Shown here: piece after piece, positions 1 through 5,494 of the stretch
Layout: each line of letters starts with the position of its first letter
Numbering within the stretch: position 1 is the first letter of the stretch
Origin: Campylobacteraceae bacterium
GTDB lineage: Bacteria > Campylobacterota > Campylobacteria > Campylobacterales > Sulfurovaceae
DNA: 8,441 nt
NCBI GenBank assembly: GCA_026982175.1
Contig: JALSHP010000368.1
Coordinates: 1 to 8,441, forward strand
Direction of reading: 5' to 3'
Translations under genes and position numbers: made by a program
The notes under the pieces: generated by a model
Seen by the model: the letters and a program-made list of their open reading frames with translations, nothing else
Told to the model about the DNA's origin: nothing
Database searches by the model: none

Positions 1-1015
1 TCATTGAACCCAATTTCTTCATTGACTCCATCTGTTCTAAAAAGTCATTAAAGTTAAACTTCCCTTTTTTAATCTTTTTAGAGAGTTGTTTGGCTTGTTT
101 TTCATCAATAATATTCGCCGTTCTTTCTGCCAAAGATTCTAAATCTCCAGCTCCCATAAGACGCGAGACAATTCTCTCTGGAATAAACTGTTCAAGGTCA
201 GGCATCTTCTCCCCTGCCCCAATGAAACGTAATGGAACACCCACTTGATGAGCAATACCCATAGCAACTCCCCCTTTGGAGTCACCATCAAATTTACTTA
301 GAACTACCCCTGTAATCCCAATTTTCTCTTTAAAAGTTTGAGCCGTACGAACTGCATCCATTCCTGTCATGGCATCTGCCACATAAAAAAGCTCATCGGG
401 TTGGGCAACTTTTTGTACTGAAGCCAACTCATCCATCAACTCATCATCAATGGCCAAACGTCCAGCAGTATCAATCAGCACCACATCATAAAGCTCTTTC
501 TCCCCTTTGGCTAACGCCTCTTTGACTATCTCTTGGGGTGTTTTGTTCTCATCTGCCACCAAAGTAACATCTATCTGTTCACAAATCTGTTTGAGTTGCT
601 CAACCGCAGCCAAACGTTGCAAGTCAGCCGCAGCGATTAAAACTTTTTTCTTCTTTTGTTCTTTTAAAAAGTAAGCCAGTTTACCAGTAGTCGTTGTTTT
701 ACCCGAACCTTGAAGCCCAATCATCAATACCACTGTTGGTGGCTTAGACGCAAAGACAAAGCCTTGGTTTCCCTTAGCTGTCAAAATACGTGTCAAATCA
801 TCTTGTAAGGCTTTTAAAAAGCTCTCTTTCCCCACATTTCCCTTGACCTCTTTTTCAACATTAGTCAAAAGTTCTTTCACAACTTTATGGTGAACATCGG
901 CTTTAAGCAAAGATTTTTTAAGCTCTACAAGTGCTTTTTTTAGGGCTTTATCATCATCATAAAAACGAATCTTATCTATCGCACCTTTAAAGCTGTCGGT
1001 TAGGGTATCAAACAT
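1..1015 (-). CDS. ffh: Signal recognition particle GTPase Ffh, C-terminus cut by window edge
   Basis: Ffh binds 4.5S RNA and signal sequences of nascent membrane proteins and delivers ribosomes to the FtsY receptor. The visible 338 residues cover the N domain (about 1-90) and the G domain. Seen motifs are the P-loop GLQGSGKTTTTGK (100-112), DLQRLAAVEQL just after it, DTAGR (182-186), SKFDGDSKGG (240-249, the G4 position) and a closing FIGAGEKMPDLEQF. The reading then enters the linker and ends at KKLGSM at base 2, so nearly all of the methionine-rich M domain lies outside the window. The ATG at 1013-1015 is preceded by a weak AAAGAG site and by a good -10 box about 34 bases upstream. SKFD in place of the usual TKLD, and LQRLAA in place of VYRPAA, agree with what I remember of other Campylobacterota and do not suggest loss of function. 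Confidence 0.97.
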   Translation of the reverse strand, partial: MFDTLTDSFKGAIDKIRFYDDDKALKKALVELKKSLLKADVHHKVVKELLTNVEKEVKGNVGKESFLKALQDDLTRILTAKGNQGFVFASKPPTVVLMIGLQGSGKTTTTGKLAYFLKEQKKKKVLIAAADLQRLAAVEQLKQICEQIDVTLVADENKTPQEIVKEALAKGEKELYDVVLIDTAGRLAIDDELMDELASVQKVAQPDELFYVADAMTGMDAVRTAQTFKEKIGITGVVLSKFDGDSKGGVAMGIAHQVGVPLRFIGAGEKMPDLEQFIPERIVSRLMGAGDLESLAERTANIIDEKQAKQLSKKIKKGKFNFNDFLEQMESMKKLGSM

Positions 1016-1041
1016 ATTTTCTCTTTATTTTTTTAAATTAT

Positions 1042-1057
1042 TAACGCGATTATAGCA
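1042..1057 (-). promoter_or_regulatory. Predicted sigma70 promoter of ffh (extended -10)
   Basis: On the minus strand TGCTATAAT (1057 down to 1049) is a perfect TATAAT with the TGn extension. The expected start of transcription is near 1042, giving a leader of roughly 26 bases before the ffh ATG at 1015. The best -35 candidate at 17-base spacing is TTTAGC (1077-1072), which is poor; an extended -10 can compensate for this. Seen in sequence; activity is inferred. Confidence 0.6.
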
Positions 1058-1122
1058 AAATAGGATTAAAGGCTAAATGTGAGGAATAAACTTCATTCTC
1101 TTCCACAAATTTATAAAAAACT

Positions 1123-1221
1123 GTAGGGGGCGATTGCCATCGCACCAACCATAGGCATAAAATAAAATTGAATTTTCATTTTAAATGTTACATAAGTGGT
1201 GTGATAGCAATCACCCCCTAC
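1123..1221. repeat. REPIN/BIME-like element: two inverted GTAG-headed palindromes
   Basis: Two 25-base arms, 1123-1147 and 1197-1221, are inverted copies matching at 22 of 25 positions, separated by a 49-base AT-rich spacer. Each arm begins (read inward) with GTAGGGGG and contains its own small palindrome: GCGAT-TGCC-ATCGC in the left arm, GTGAT-TGCT-ATCAC in the right arm read on the minus strand. Of the three differences, two (1131/1213 and 1142/1202) change both partners of one base pair together, C:G to T:A, and the third falls in the loop. A GTAG head next to an imperfect hairpin, in inverted pairs, is the known layout of REP sequences mobilised by RAYT (TnpA-REP) transposases. A TA-flanked MITE (TA then GGGGG, CCCCC then TA) is the alternative. 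No T-tract follows, so it is not a standard terminator. Confidence 0.7.
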
Positions 1222-1323
1222 GCTTCGCCTTTATCCCAAATAGAACATTTATCATCTCTTGATATTTTACTATTAAAGGTGGAGAGCTATTTAATGTCCT
1301 TTAATAAATAGTTATCATAAACA

Positions 1324-1341
1324 CTTTCAATCAATTGAAAG
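1324..1341. repeat. 18-base palindrome over a predicted start site
   Basis: CTTTCAAT (1324-1331) and ATTGAAAG (1334-1341) are a perfect 8-base inverted repeat around a 2-base centre. It begins two bases downstream (minus direction) of the TATAAT at 1343-1348, so it would cover the transcription start and the first bases of the RNA. It could be an operator for a dimeric regulator; the 2-base centre is too tight for a good RNA hairpin. Function unknown. Confidence 0.4.
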
Positions 1342-1348
1342 GATTATA
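1336..1348 (-). promoter_or_regulatory. Possible promoter with no obvious gene
   Basis: A perfect TATAAT lies on the minus strand at 1348-1343, in the context GCTATAATCC much like the ffh promoter. The -35 candidate at 17-base spacing, TTTATC (1371-1366), is weak. Transcription would begin near 1336 and run through the REPIN-like element towards ffh, about 320 bases away. It may supply a second, long-leader ffh transcript or a short noncoding RNA, or be chance in an AT-rich gap. Confidence 0.35.
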
Positions 1349-1358
1349 GCGTATTTTG

Positions 1359-1383
1359 AAAAATAGATAAAAAATCTATTTTT
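1359..1383 (-). terminator. Weak AT-rich hairpin at the end of the small ORF
   Basis: AAAAATAGAT (1359-1368) and ATCTATTTTT (1374-1383) form a 10-base inverted repeat around a 5-base loop, overlapping the stop codon of the small ORF. Only one G:C pair is present per arm, so as a terminator it would be feeble, although its 3' arm on the minus strand ends in a run of T. Confidence 0.3.
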
Positions 1384-1498
1384 TATCTTCCTTCTTACCC
1401 TCTTTTCCATCTTTATCCTTAGGCGACTTCAAAATAAAATAAGTCCCCACTAAAATCAAAGCATAAAGAATATAGTGAATAATATTATCAGCTGGCAT
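1376..1498 (-). CDS. Small single-pass membrane protein of unknown function (40 aa)
   Basis: I do not recognise a family. Residues 6-23 (from IIHYILYAL to TYFIL) form one hydrophobic helix long enough to span the membrane. The remaining 17 residues are strongly charged, with eight Lys and five Asp or Glu, and should stay in the cytoplasm. Support for a real gene is good for its size: an AAAGGA ribosome site (1505-1510) lies 6 bases before this ATG, and a perfect TATAAT lies about 28 bases further upstream. A second ATG directly before it (1499-1501) would give 41 residues but only 3 bases from the ribosome site. It sits between the RluA-family gene and ffh on the same strand. Size and layout recall small accessory subunits of membrane complexes, but nothing here names a partner. 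Confidence 0.6.
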   Translation of the reverse strand: MPADNIIHYILYALILVGTYFILKSPKDKDGKEGKKEDKK

Positions 1499-1520
1499 CA
1501 TAAATCCTTTGTGTTAATTT

Positions 1521-1558
1521 GTCATCTATTATAGTCTATTTATACTGAACAATGTCTC
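1521..1558 (-). promoter_or_regulatory. Predicted promoter of the 40-aa membrane protein
   Basis: On the minus strand TATAAT occupies 1533-1528, straddling no gene (the upstream synthase gene stops at 1536). GAGACA (1558-1553), inside the end of that gene, matches TTGACA at four of six positions at a long 19-base spacing. Start of transcription is expected near 1521, leaving a leader of about 20 bases with an AAAGGA site. Confidence 0.45.
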
Positions 1559-2276
1559 TAGGCTCTTTGGCTTCAAAAGCGTATCCCAAAAGAGAGATGG
1601 CTTTGGCGTGTAGTAAAATACGTTTTGAACGGGTAACTGAACCGTAACGCTCATCTCCTACAATGGGGTGACCAATGCTAGAGAGATGCACACGAATCTG
1701 GTGGGTTCGTCCTGTCATGATTTCTATTTCTACTTTAGATTTTTTCCCTTGAATCTCCATAGGCTTTACAATGGTAATGGCAGGTCGTCCGTGTTCTTCG
1801 TCTATTTGGGAGAATGCCTTTCCTCCCTGTTTGTGGGTTCTAATGGGTGCATCGATTTTAATCTCTTCACAAAAGACTCCCTCAACCCATGCCACATAAC
1901 GTTTTTTTACTTTTCGTTGTTTAAATGCAGCGATGGCATCTTGTAAAAATGTTTCATTTCTTGCCAAAAGTAATACGCCTGAGGTGTCACGGTCAAGTCT
2001 ATGGATAAGCTCTGTCTCATCCTCTTCAATGGCTTCGGCTAACTCATAAGTGTCTAGAAGTGCTGGTTTGTTAATGGCAACGATGTTCTCATCTTGATAG
2101 ATAATTTTAACTTTATCTAAAGTCTCAACCCTAAAAAAAGTATCATTGGGCATTGGGGCTCTGGCAACTTTGATTTTTTTATCTAAAAAATAAACCAATC
2201 CACGGTCGATTAAATCTTTTGCTTTTTTGTTTGAAATTCCCTCTTGAACTGCTAGTATTTTGTATGCTTTTTCCAT
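1536..2276 (-). CDS. RluA-family RNA pseudouridine synthase
   Basis: This enzyme isomerises uridine to pseudouridine in ribosomal (or transfer) RNA. Residues 3-50 look like an S4-type RNA-binding domain. The catalytic core follows: DENIVAINKP (62-71), HRLDRDTSGVLLLA (92-105) with the nucleophile Asp95, RTHQIRVHL (190-198) and GDERYG. The HRLDRDTSGVLL block is closest to RluC/RluD-type enzymes, but the target uridine cannot be told from sequence, so no symbol is given. The segment between NKP and HRLD is only about 20 residues, roughly ten shorter than I recall for E. coli RluA or RluC, and lacks their usual glycine-rich stretch. The ATG at 2276 abuts the waaA stop with no spacer, so the two are probably co-translated. 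Its place next to waaA agrees with remembered Campylobacter and Helicobacter order. Confidence 0.93.
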   Translation of the reverse strand: MEKAYKILAVQEGISNKKAKDLIDRGLVYFLDKKIKVARAPMPNDTFFRVETLDKVKIIYQDENIVAINKPALLDTYELAEAIEEDETELIHRLDRDTSGVLLLARNETFLQDAIAAFKQRKVKKRYVAWVEGVFCEEIKIDAPIRTHKQGGKAFSQIDEEHGRPAITIVKPMEIQGKKSKVEIEIMTGRTHQIRVHLSSIGHPIVGDERYGSVTRSKRILLHAKAISLLGYAFEAKEPRDIVQYK

Positions 2277-3455
2277 TTATAACTCTTTTCTTATAGATTC
2301 TAATATCGGAGAAATATCCGTTTTTTGTATGATTTTTGTCTTAATCAACTGCCCATGTTGTTGTAGTCGTCTTGCTAAATTATCTTGACTTACAATGCTA
2401 ATGCCCTCAATCATCGAAAAAATATCACGTTGATTAAAGTAATGTTCCCCTGAAATTATCTTACAGCCAAATTGGGCTGCTTCAGCAGCATTGTGTCCAC
2501 CTAACTTAGCAAAAGCACCCCCCAAAATAACGATGTCTGAAATGGCATAGATATTGACCAACTCCCCCAAGACATCCGCCACAATAATGTCTGAATTTAA
2601 CGCTTCACTTTGTGAATAGTTATGCCAACTATAATGCTCCGAAGAAGCACATTCTTCCACCAGTGTAGAGACTTTCTCAAAACGTTCGGGATGACGTGGC
2701 ACTAAGATAAGTCGTGCTTCAGGTTCTACCTCTTTTAGTTTTACAAATGCCTCTAAAATTAATTGCTCTTCACCCTCATGGGTACTTGCTCCACAAATTA
2801 AACGATGTTTAGGTTTTGTTAGTGCTTTGGTGGGGTTAGGAATATTGGCTAATTTAATATTTCCTATAACTTTAATATTTTTAGCCCCTAAAAATACTAA
2901 ACGCTCTTTGTCTAGCTCACTTTGTGCATAAACTTCATCTATCTGCTTAAATAGCATCTTATAAAACCAAGCCATACGCTTATATTTAGGAAAAGAACGG
3001 TCACTCATTCGGGCATTAATTAGCATGGTTTTCGCCCCCCTACTTTTTGCCAAAGCAAAGAGTAGATACCAAAATTCAGCCTCCATCACCACAAGAACTT
3101 TTTGAGGTTTAAGCCACGAAAAAAGCAAGGGTTCAAAAGCTAAATAACGGCTTTGTTCTTTTTGTTTTAGACTTATGGCTTCATACCCTGTTTGGGTGGT
3201 GGTCGTTAAACGTAAAAGTTCATTGGGGAGAACATCCAACAGAGGATAAATTGCCCTAGCCTCGCCAAAAGAGCAGACATGAAATAAAATACCATCTGTT
3301 TCTAAAGGCTTATTTCTCTTTAAAAAAAAACGTGCAGGAATAGAGCGTTTATATTTAGTTTTTCGTTTTGAAAGAAAATAGAGAAAAGGGAGTGCTAAAA
3401 TATAAATAACCGTAACAAGTAAGGCATAAAGTGCTAGAAAAAATTTATCTAACAT
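2277..3455 (-). CDS. waaA: 3-deoxy-D-manno-octulosonic acid (Kdo) transferase WaaA
   Basis: WaaA (KdtA) transfers Kdo from CMP-Kdo to lipid A precursor at the inner membrane, starting the LPS core. Residues 5-28 form an N-terminal membrane anchor. The GT30 motifs are all present: SFGEARA (62-68) with the likely catalytic Glu65, VVMEAEFW, INARMSDRS, ASTHEGEEQ (223-231), PRHPERF, and GGAFAKLGGHNAAEAA ending at 327. The 392-residue length is slightly below the E. coli protein. The ATG lies 40 bases after the zinc-ribbon gene, beyond a terminator hairpin, with only a weak purine-rich site before it; no clear promoter is seen in the short gap, so either some read-through or a non-consensus promoter drives waaA and the synthase gene behind it. 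Confidence 0.96.
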   Translation of the reverse strand: MLDKFFLALYALLVTVIYILALPFLYFLSKRKTKYKRSIPARFFLKRNKPLETDGILFHVCSFGEARAIYPLLDVLPNELLRLTTTTQTGYEAISLKQKEQSRYLAFEPLLFSWLKPQKVLVVMEAEFWYLLFALAKSRGAKTMLINARMSDRSFPKYKRMAWFYKMLFKQIDEVYAQSELDKERLVFLGAKNIKVIGNIKLANIPNPTKALTKPKHRLICGASTHEGEEQLILEAFVKLKEVEPEARLILVPRHPERFEKVSTLVEECASSEHYSWHNYSQSEALNSDIIVADVLGELVNIYAISDIVILGGAFAKLGGHNAAEAAQFGCKIISGEHYFNQRDIFSMIEGISIVSQDNLARRLQQHGQLIKTKIIQKTDISPILESIRKEL

Positions 3456-3480
3456 CTTTTAGCTCTTGTTATGTGAAGCA

Positions 3481-3503
3481 AAACAAAAAAAGCGTTTACG
3501 CTT
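3481..3503 (-). terminator. Rho-independent terminator overlapping the flgZ stop codon
   Basis: On the minus strand AAGCG-TAAA-CGCTT followed by a run of T (3490 down to 3485) makes a compact stem. It can be lengthened by a G:U and two A:U pairs using the GAA codons before the stop. The TAA stop (3498-3496) lies in the loop, so the 3' end of the coding region forms one arm. It should end transcripts of the upstream operon before waaA. Confidence 0.7.
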
Positions 3504-4215
3504 CTTCTGTTTGTACCTCTAAATACATAATCCGTCCACAATGAGGACAAGTAAGTAACTCTTCTGACTTAATCAAAGAGGCGTAAGCACTGTCATTTAA
3601 TTTCATGAAACAACCATAACATGCTTGTTTTTTAACAGGTACAACGGCAGTATTTTTAGCCCAAACACGAATTTTTTCATAAAAAGAGAGGATTTTCATG
3701 TCAATATCCATGGTCTTTGTATTACGCTCTTCAAAAAGTTTCCCTTTATCTGCGTCAATAGATGCCAATTTCTCACCCACTTCAGCTGCTACTTTTTCAT
3801 ATTCAGCTGTTGTCTCTTCTAGCTCTTTGTTTGCCTCTTCAATTTCAGCCATTTTAGACTCAATAATGGTCTGCTGTCGCTCAATTTCCGAATTGGCATG
3901 ACCCAACTTCTCTTGGGCAAGTTCAGCTTCCATAGAGAGGGCTTTCATCTCTTTTTCTGTTGTAATTGCTTTCTCTTTAGCCACACCCAAAGTCATCTGC
4001 TCATTTAAGGCTTTAATCTGCTCTTCATATGAAGCAACACTGTCTCTTGCTTTTTCTATTACAGCATTAAGTTCAGAAATTCTTTCTACAACATCATCTC
4101 TTTTTGTTGCTCTTCTGGCCAATTTTTTCTGTGCTGTTTCAATTAGTGGCGTAAAGTCATCAATCGACTTATCTAATTTTGAAAGCTCTATTAACTCTTC
4201 TAAATGTTTATTCAA
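3496..4215 (-). CDS. flgZ: Coiled-coil and C4 zinc-ribbon protein, HP0958/FlgZ family
   Basis: The family protein in Helicobacter pylori (HP0958) stabilises the flagellar sigma factor RpoN and binds flaA mRNA; that role is known there and inferred here. Residues 1 to about 175 are a long Glu/Lys/Ala-rich coiled coil. The C-terminal part is a zinc ribbon with Cys199, Cys202, Cys223 and Cys226 (CYGC and CPHC). The length, 239 residues, is close to the family norm. The start is a TTG at 4213-4215: an AAAGGA site sits 6 bases before it, an in-frame stop lies just upstream, and the next in-frame ATG is 72 codons in, past much of the coiled coil. It follows the Nif3-family gene by 57 bases, as in H. 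pylori (HP0959 then HP0958), and ends in a terminator. RpoN chaperoning is unproven outside Helicobacter. Confidence 0.88.
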   Translation of the reverse strand: MNKHLEELIELSKLDKSIDDFTPLIETAQKKLARRATKRDDVVERISELNAVIEKARDSVASYEEQIKALNEQMTLGVAKEKAITTEKEMKALSMEAELAQEKLGHANSEIERQQTIIESKMAEIEEANKELEETTAEYEKVAAEVGEKLASIDADKGKLFEERNTKTMDIDMKILSFYEKIRVWAKNTAVVPVKKQACYGCFMKLNDSAYASLIKSEELLTCPHCGRIMYLEVQTEEA

Positions 4216-4227
4216 TCTCTATCCTTT
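4213..4227 (-). promoter_or_regulatory. Ribosome site fixing a TTG start for flgZ
   Basis: AAAGGA on the minus strand (4227-4222) stands 6 bases before TTG (4215-4213). The in-frame codon two before TTG is a TAG stop, so no longer reading is possible, and no ATG is available for the first 72 codons. Confidence 0.75.
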
Positions 4228-4272
4228 GGGGTTTAAAGCGTCTTTATGTAGTCCCTATTTTGTTCATATAGA

Positions 4273-4995
4273 CTATGATATTTCAAATGGGTTTTGTGAT
4301 TGCGAAATTATACCCAAAATTCCTAAATTTTTTAACTCTTTAGCCATGACATCGACAAAGAACTGCTCACTCTCATAGTGACCAATATCTACCATCATTA
4401 AGTTTTGGCTCATCGCTTTGGTCGCATCATGATACTTAATGTCCCCTGTCAAGAAACAGTCAGCCTCTACTTCGTCAATAAGTGAAGCCCCTGCTCCTGT
4501 GGTTAAAGCAATAGAAGTGATTTTCTGTTTTGGTGAGACTACTTTTAAAACTTCTAAGCCTAATTTCTCTTTTAAAAGTTGTAAAAGCTCCTCTTTTGAC
4601 CACGAGCCTGTGGTTCGACAAATAAATTCATCTTGTGAAGATTTTTTAAAGCCCAATACTTTCTCAAAAACATAACTGTTTAGATGTGTTTTGTCAAAGT
4701 TAGTGTGCATCGCAATGAGTGACAAATTCTTTTTAACCATAATCTCTAAAAGATTTGCAGGATACTTAGAGAAATCAAGCGATTTAAGTCCAGAGAAAAT
4801 AAGAGGATGATGCACAATAAAAAGGGTGTTTTCTTTCGCATTCTCTAAACTCTCTTTGTCTAAATCTAAGCCCAAAGCAAGATGTTCAAACTCACGCTCC
4901 ATCTCACCTACAAGCAGACCAGAGTTATCCCATCTTTCTTGTAGTGCAAAGGGGCTTAATTGGTCTAAGCGTTCATATATCTCTTTTATTTGCAT
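4273..4995 (-). CDS. Nif3/YbgI-family dinuclear metal protein (HP0959 type)
   Basis: Members form hexameric toroids with a two-metal site in each subunit; databases often call them GTP cyclohydrolase 1 type 2, but the physiological reaction is not settled. Seen motifs are WDNSGLLVG (22-30), HHPLIF (62-67), HTNFD (97-101), TGDIKYHDA (183-191) and GHYESE (205-210). His62, His63, Asp101, His206 and Glu210 are the expected metal ligands, so the site looks intact. At 240 residues it is the short form without the inserted PII-like domain. The ATG is 7 bases after the purE stop, with a GAGGT site formed by the last purE codons, so translation is likely coupled. Pairing with flgZ downstream is conserved, from memory, in Campylobacterota. 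Confidence 0.93.
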   Translation of the reverse strand: MQIKEIYERLDQLSPFALQERWDNSGLLVGEMEREFEHLALGLDLDKESLENAKENTLFIVHHPLIFSGLKSLDFSKYPANLLEIMVKKNLSLIAMHTNFDKTHLNSYVFEKVLGFKKSSQDEFICRTTGSWSKEELLQLLKEKLGLEVLKVVSPKQKITSIALTTGAGASLIDEVEADCFLTGDIKYHDATKAMSQNLMMVDIGHYESEQFFVDVMAKELKNLGILGIISQSQNPFEIS

Positions 4996-5002
4996 CAGAC
5001 TT

Positions 5003-5494
5003 TTACCTCTTAACCTTTTGAGACTTCTTCATCACCTCTTCACTTAAGCCCTCTTTGTACGCAATAATCGCTTCACGAACTTTTGCATCGCCAATCGCGA
5101 CCATTTGTGCAGCTAAAATACCTGCATTTTTAGCCCCATTAAGTGCTACCGTTGCCACAGGAACCCCCCCTGGCATTTGTAAAATAGAGAGAATAGAGTC
5201 CCAACCATCAATGGAGTTACTTGATTTTACAGGCACACCAATAATTGGCAATGGGGACATAGAAGCTATCATCCCTGGTAGGTGAGCTGCCCCACCTGCC
5301 CCTGCAATAATTACTTCTATTCCCCGTTTATGGGCATTTTTTGAAAACTCAAAAAGTTTTTCGGGTGTTCGGTGAGCTGATACCACATCTAACTCATAAC
5401 CGACACCAAACTGCTCTAACATTTCAGCCGCGGCATTCATTACAGGTAAATCTGAATCTGAACCCATCACAATACTAACAACTACTTTTTCCAT
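5003..5494 (-). CDS. purE: N5-carboxyaminoimidazole ribonucleotide mutase PurE
   Basis: PurE (class I) rearranges N5-CAIR to CAIR in de novo purine synthesis, directly after PurK. The 163-residue protein shows the nucleotide-binding MGSDSD (10-15), SAHRTP (39-44) with His41 at the place of the E. coli catalytic His45, AGAGGAAHLPGM (64-75), and QMPGGVPVATVA. The companion PurK and the SAHRTP form point to the bacterial mutase and not the CO2-using class II enzyme. Its ATG lies inside the end of purK (13-base overlap), with AAAGG 7 bases ahead, so the pair is made together. Confidence 0.97.
   Translation of the reverse strand: MEKVVVSIVMGSDSDLPVMNAAAEMLEQFGVGYELDVVSAHRTPEKLFEFSKNAHKRGIEVIIAGAGGAAHLPGMIASMSPLPIIGVPVKSSNSIDGWDSILSILQMPGGVPVATVALNGAKNAGILAAQMVAIGDAKVREAIIAYKEGLSEEVMKKSQKVKR

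Larger units (their letters stand above)
1016..1375. other. Gene-free stretch between ffh and the small membrane ORF
   Basis: This is 360 bases with no credible coding sequence on either strand. From right to left it holds a weak hairpin at the end of the small ORF, a lone TATAAT (1343-1348), an 18-base palindrome (1324-1341), a looser inverted repeat (ATTAAAGG at 1272-1279 with CCTTTAAT at 1298-1305), a REPIN-like element (1123-1221) and the ffh promoter. The density of dyad symmetry is high for so short a gap. Confidence 0.7.

Noticed and set aside
280..300. SKFD in place of TKLD in the Ffh G4 motif as a sign of altered GTPase
   Set aside because: The Lys and Asp that read guanine are kept and the same form is, from memory, usual in Campylobacterota.
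1123..1221. Possible 4.5S (SRP) RNA gene near ffh, given a hairpin of about 100 bases
   Set aside because: The GGAAGCAGC-type tetraloop and asymmetric loop of SRP RNA are absent; the middle is an AT-rich spacer and the arms are near-identical inverted copies, which fits a repeat element.
1294..1311. Five-codon plus-strand frame (ATG to TAG) after an AAGGTGGAG-like site, resembling a leader peptide
   Set aside because: No plus-strand gene follows and the site lies within a loose inverted repeat; most likely chance.
1668..1946. Plus-strand open frames here and at 3625-3901, 4439-5047, 5055-5285 and 5493-5831
   Set aside because: Each lies opposite a well-supported minus-strand gene, shows no domain or motif, and is a shadow of the coding bias on the other strand.
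3454..3495. A dedicated waaA promoter in the gap after flgZ
   Set aside because: Only a poor ACATAAC-like -10 and no -35 could be found in about 40 bases that are mostly terminator; not supportable.
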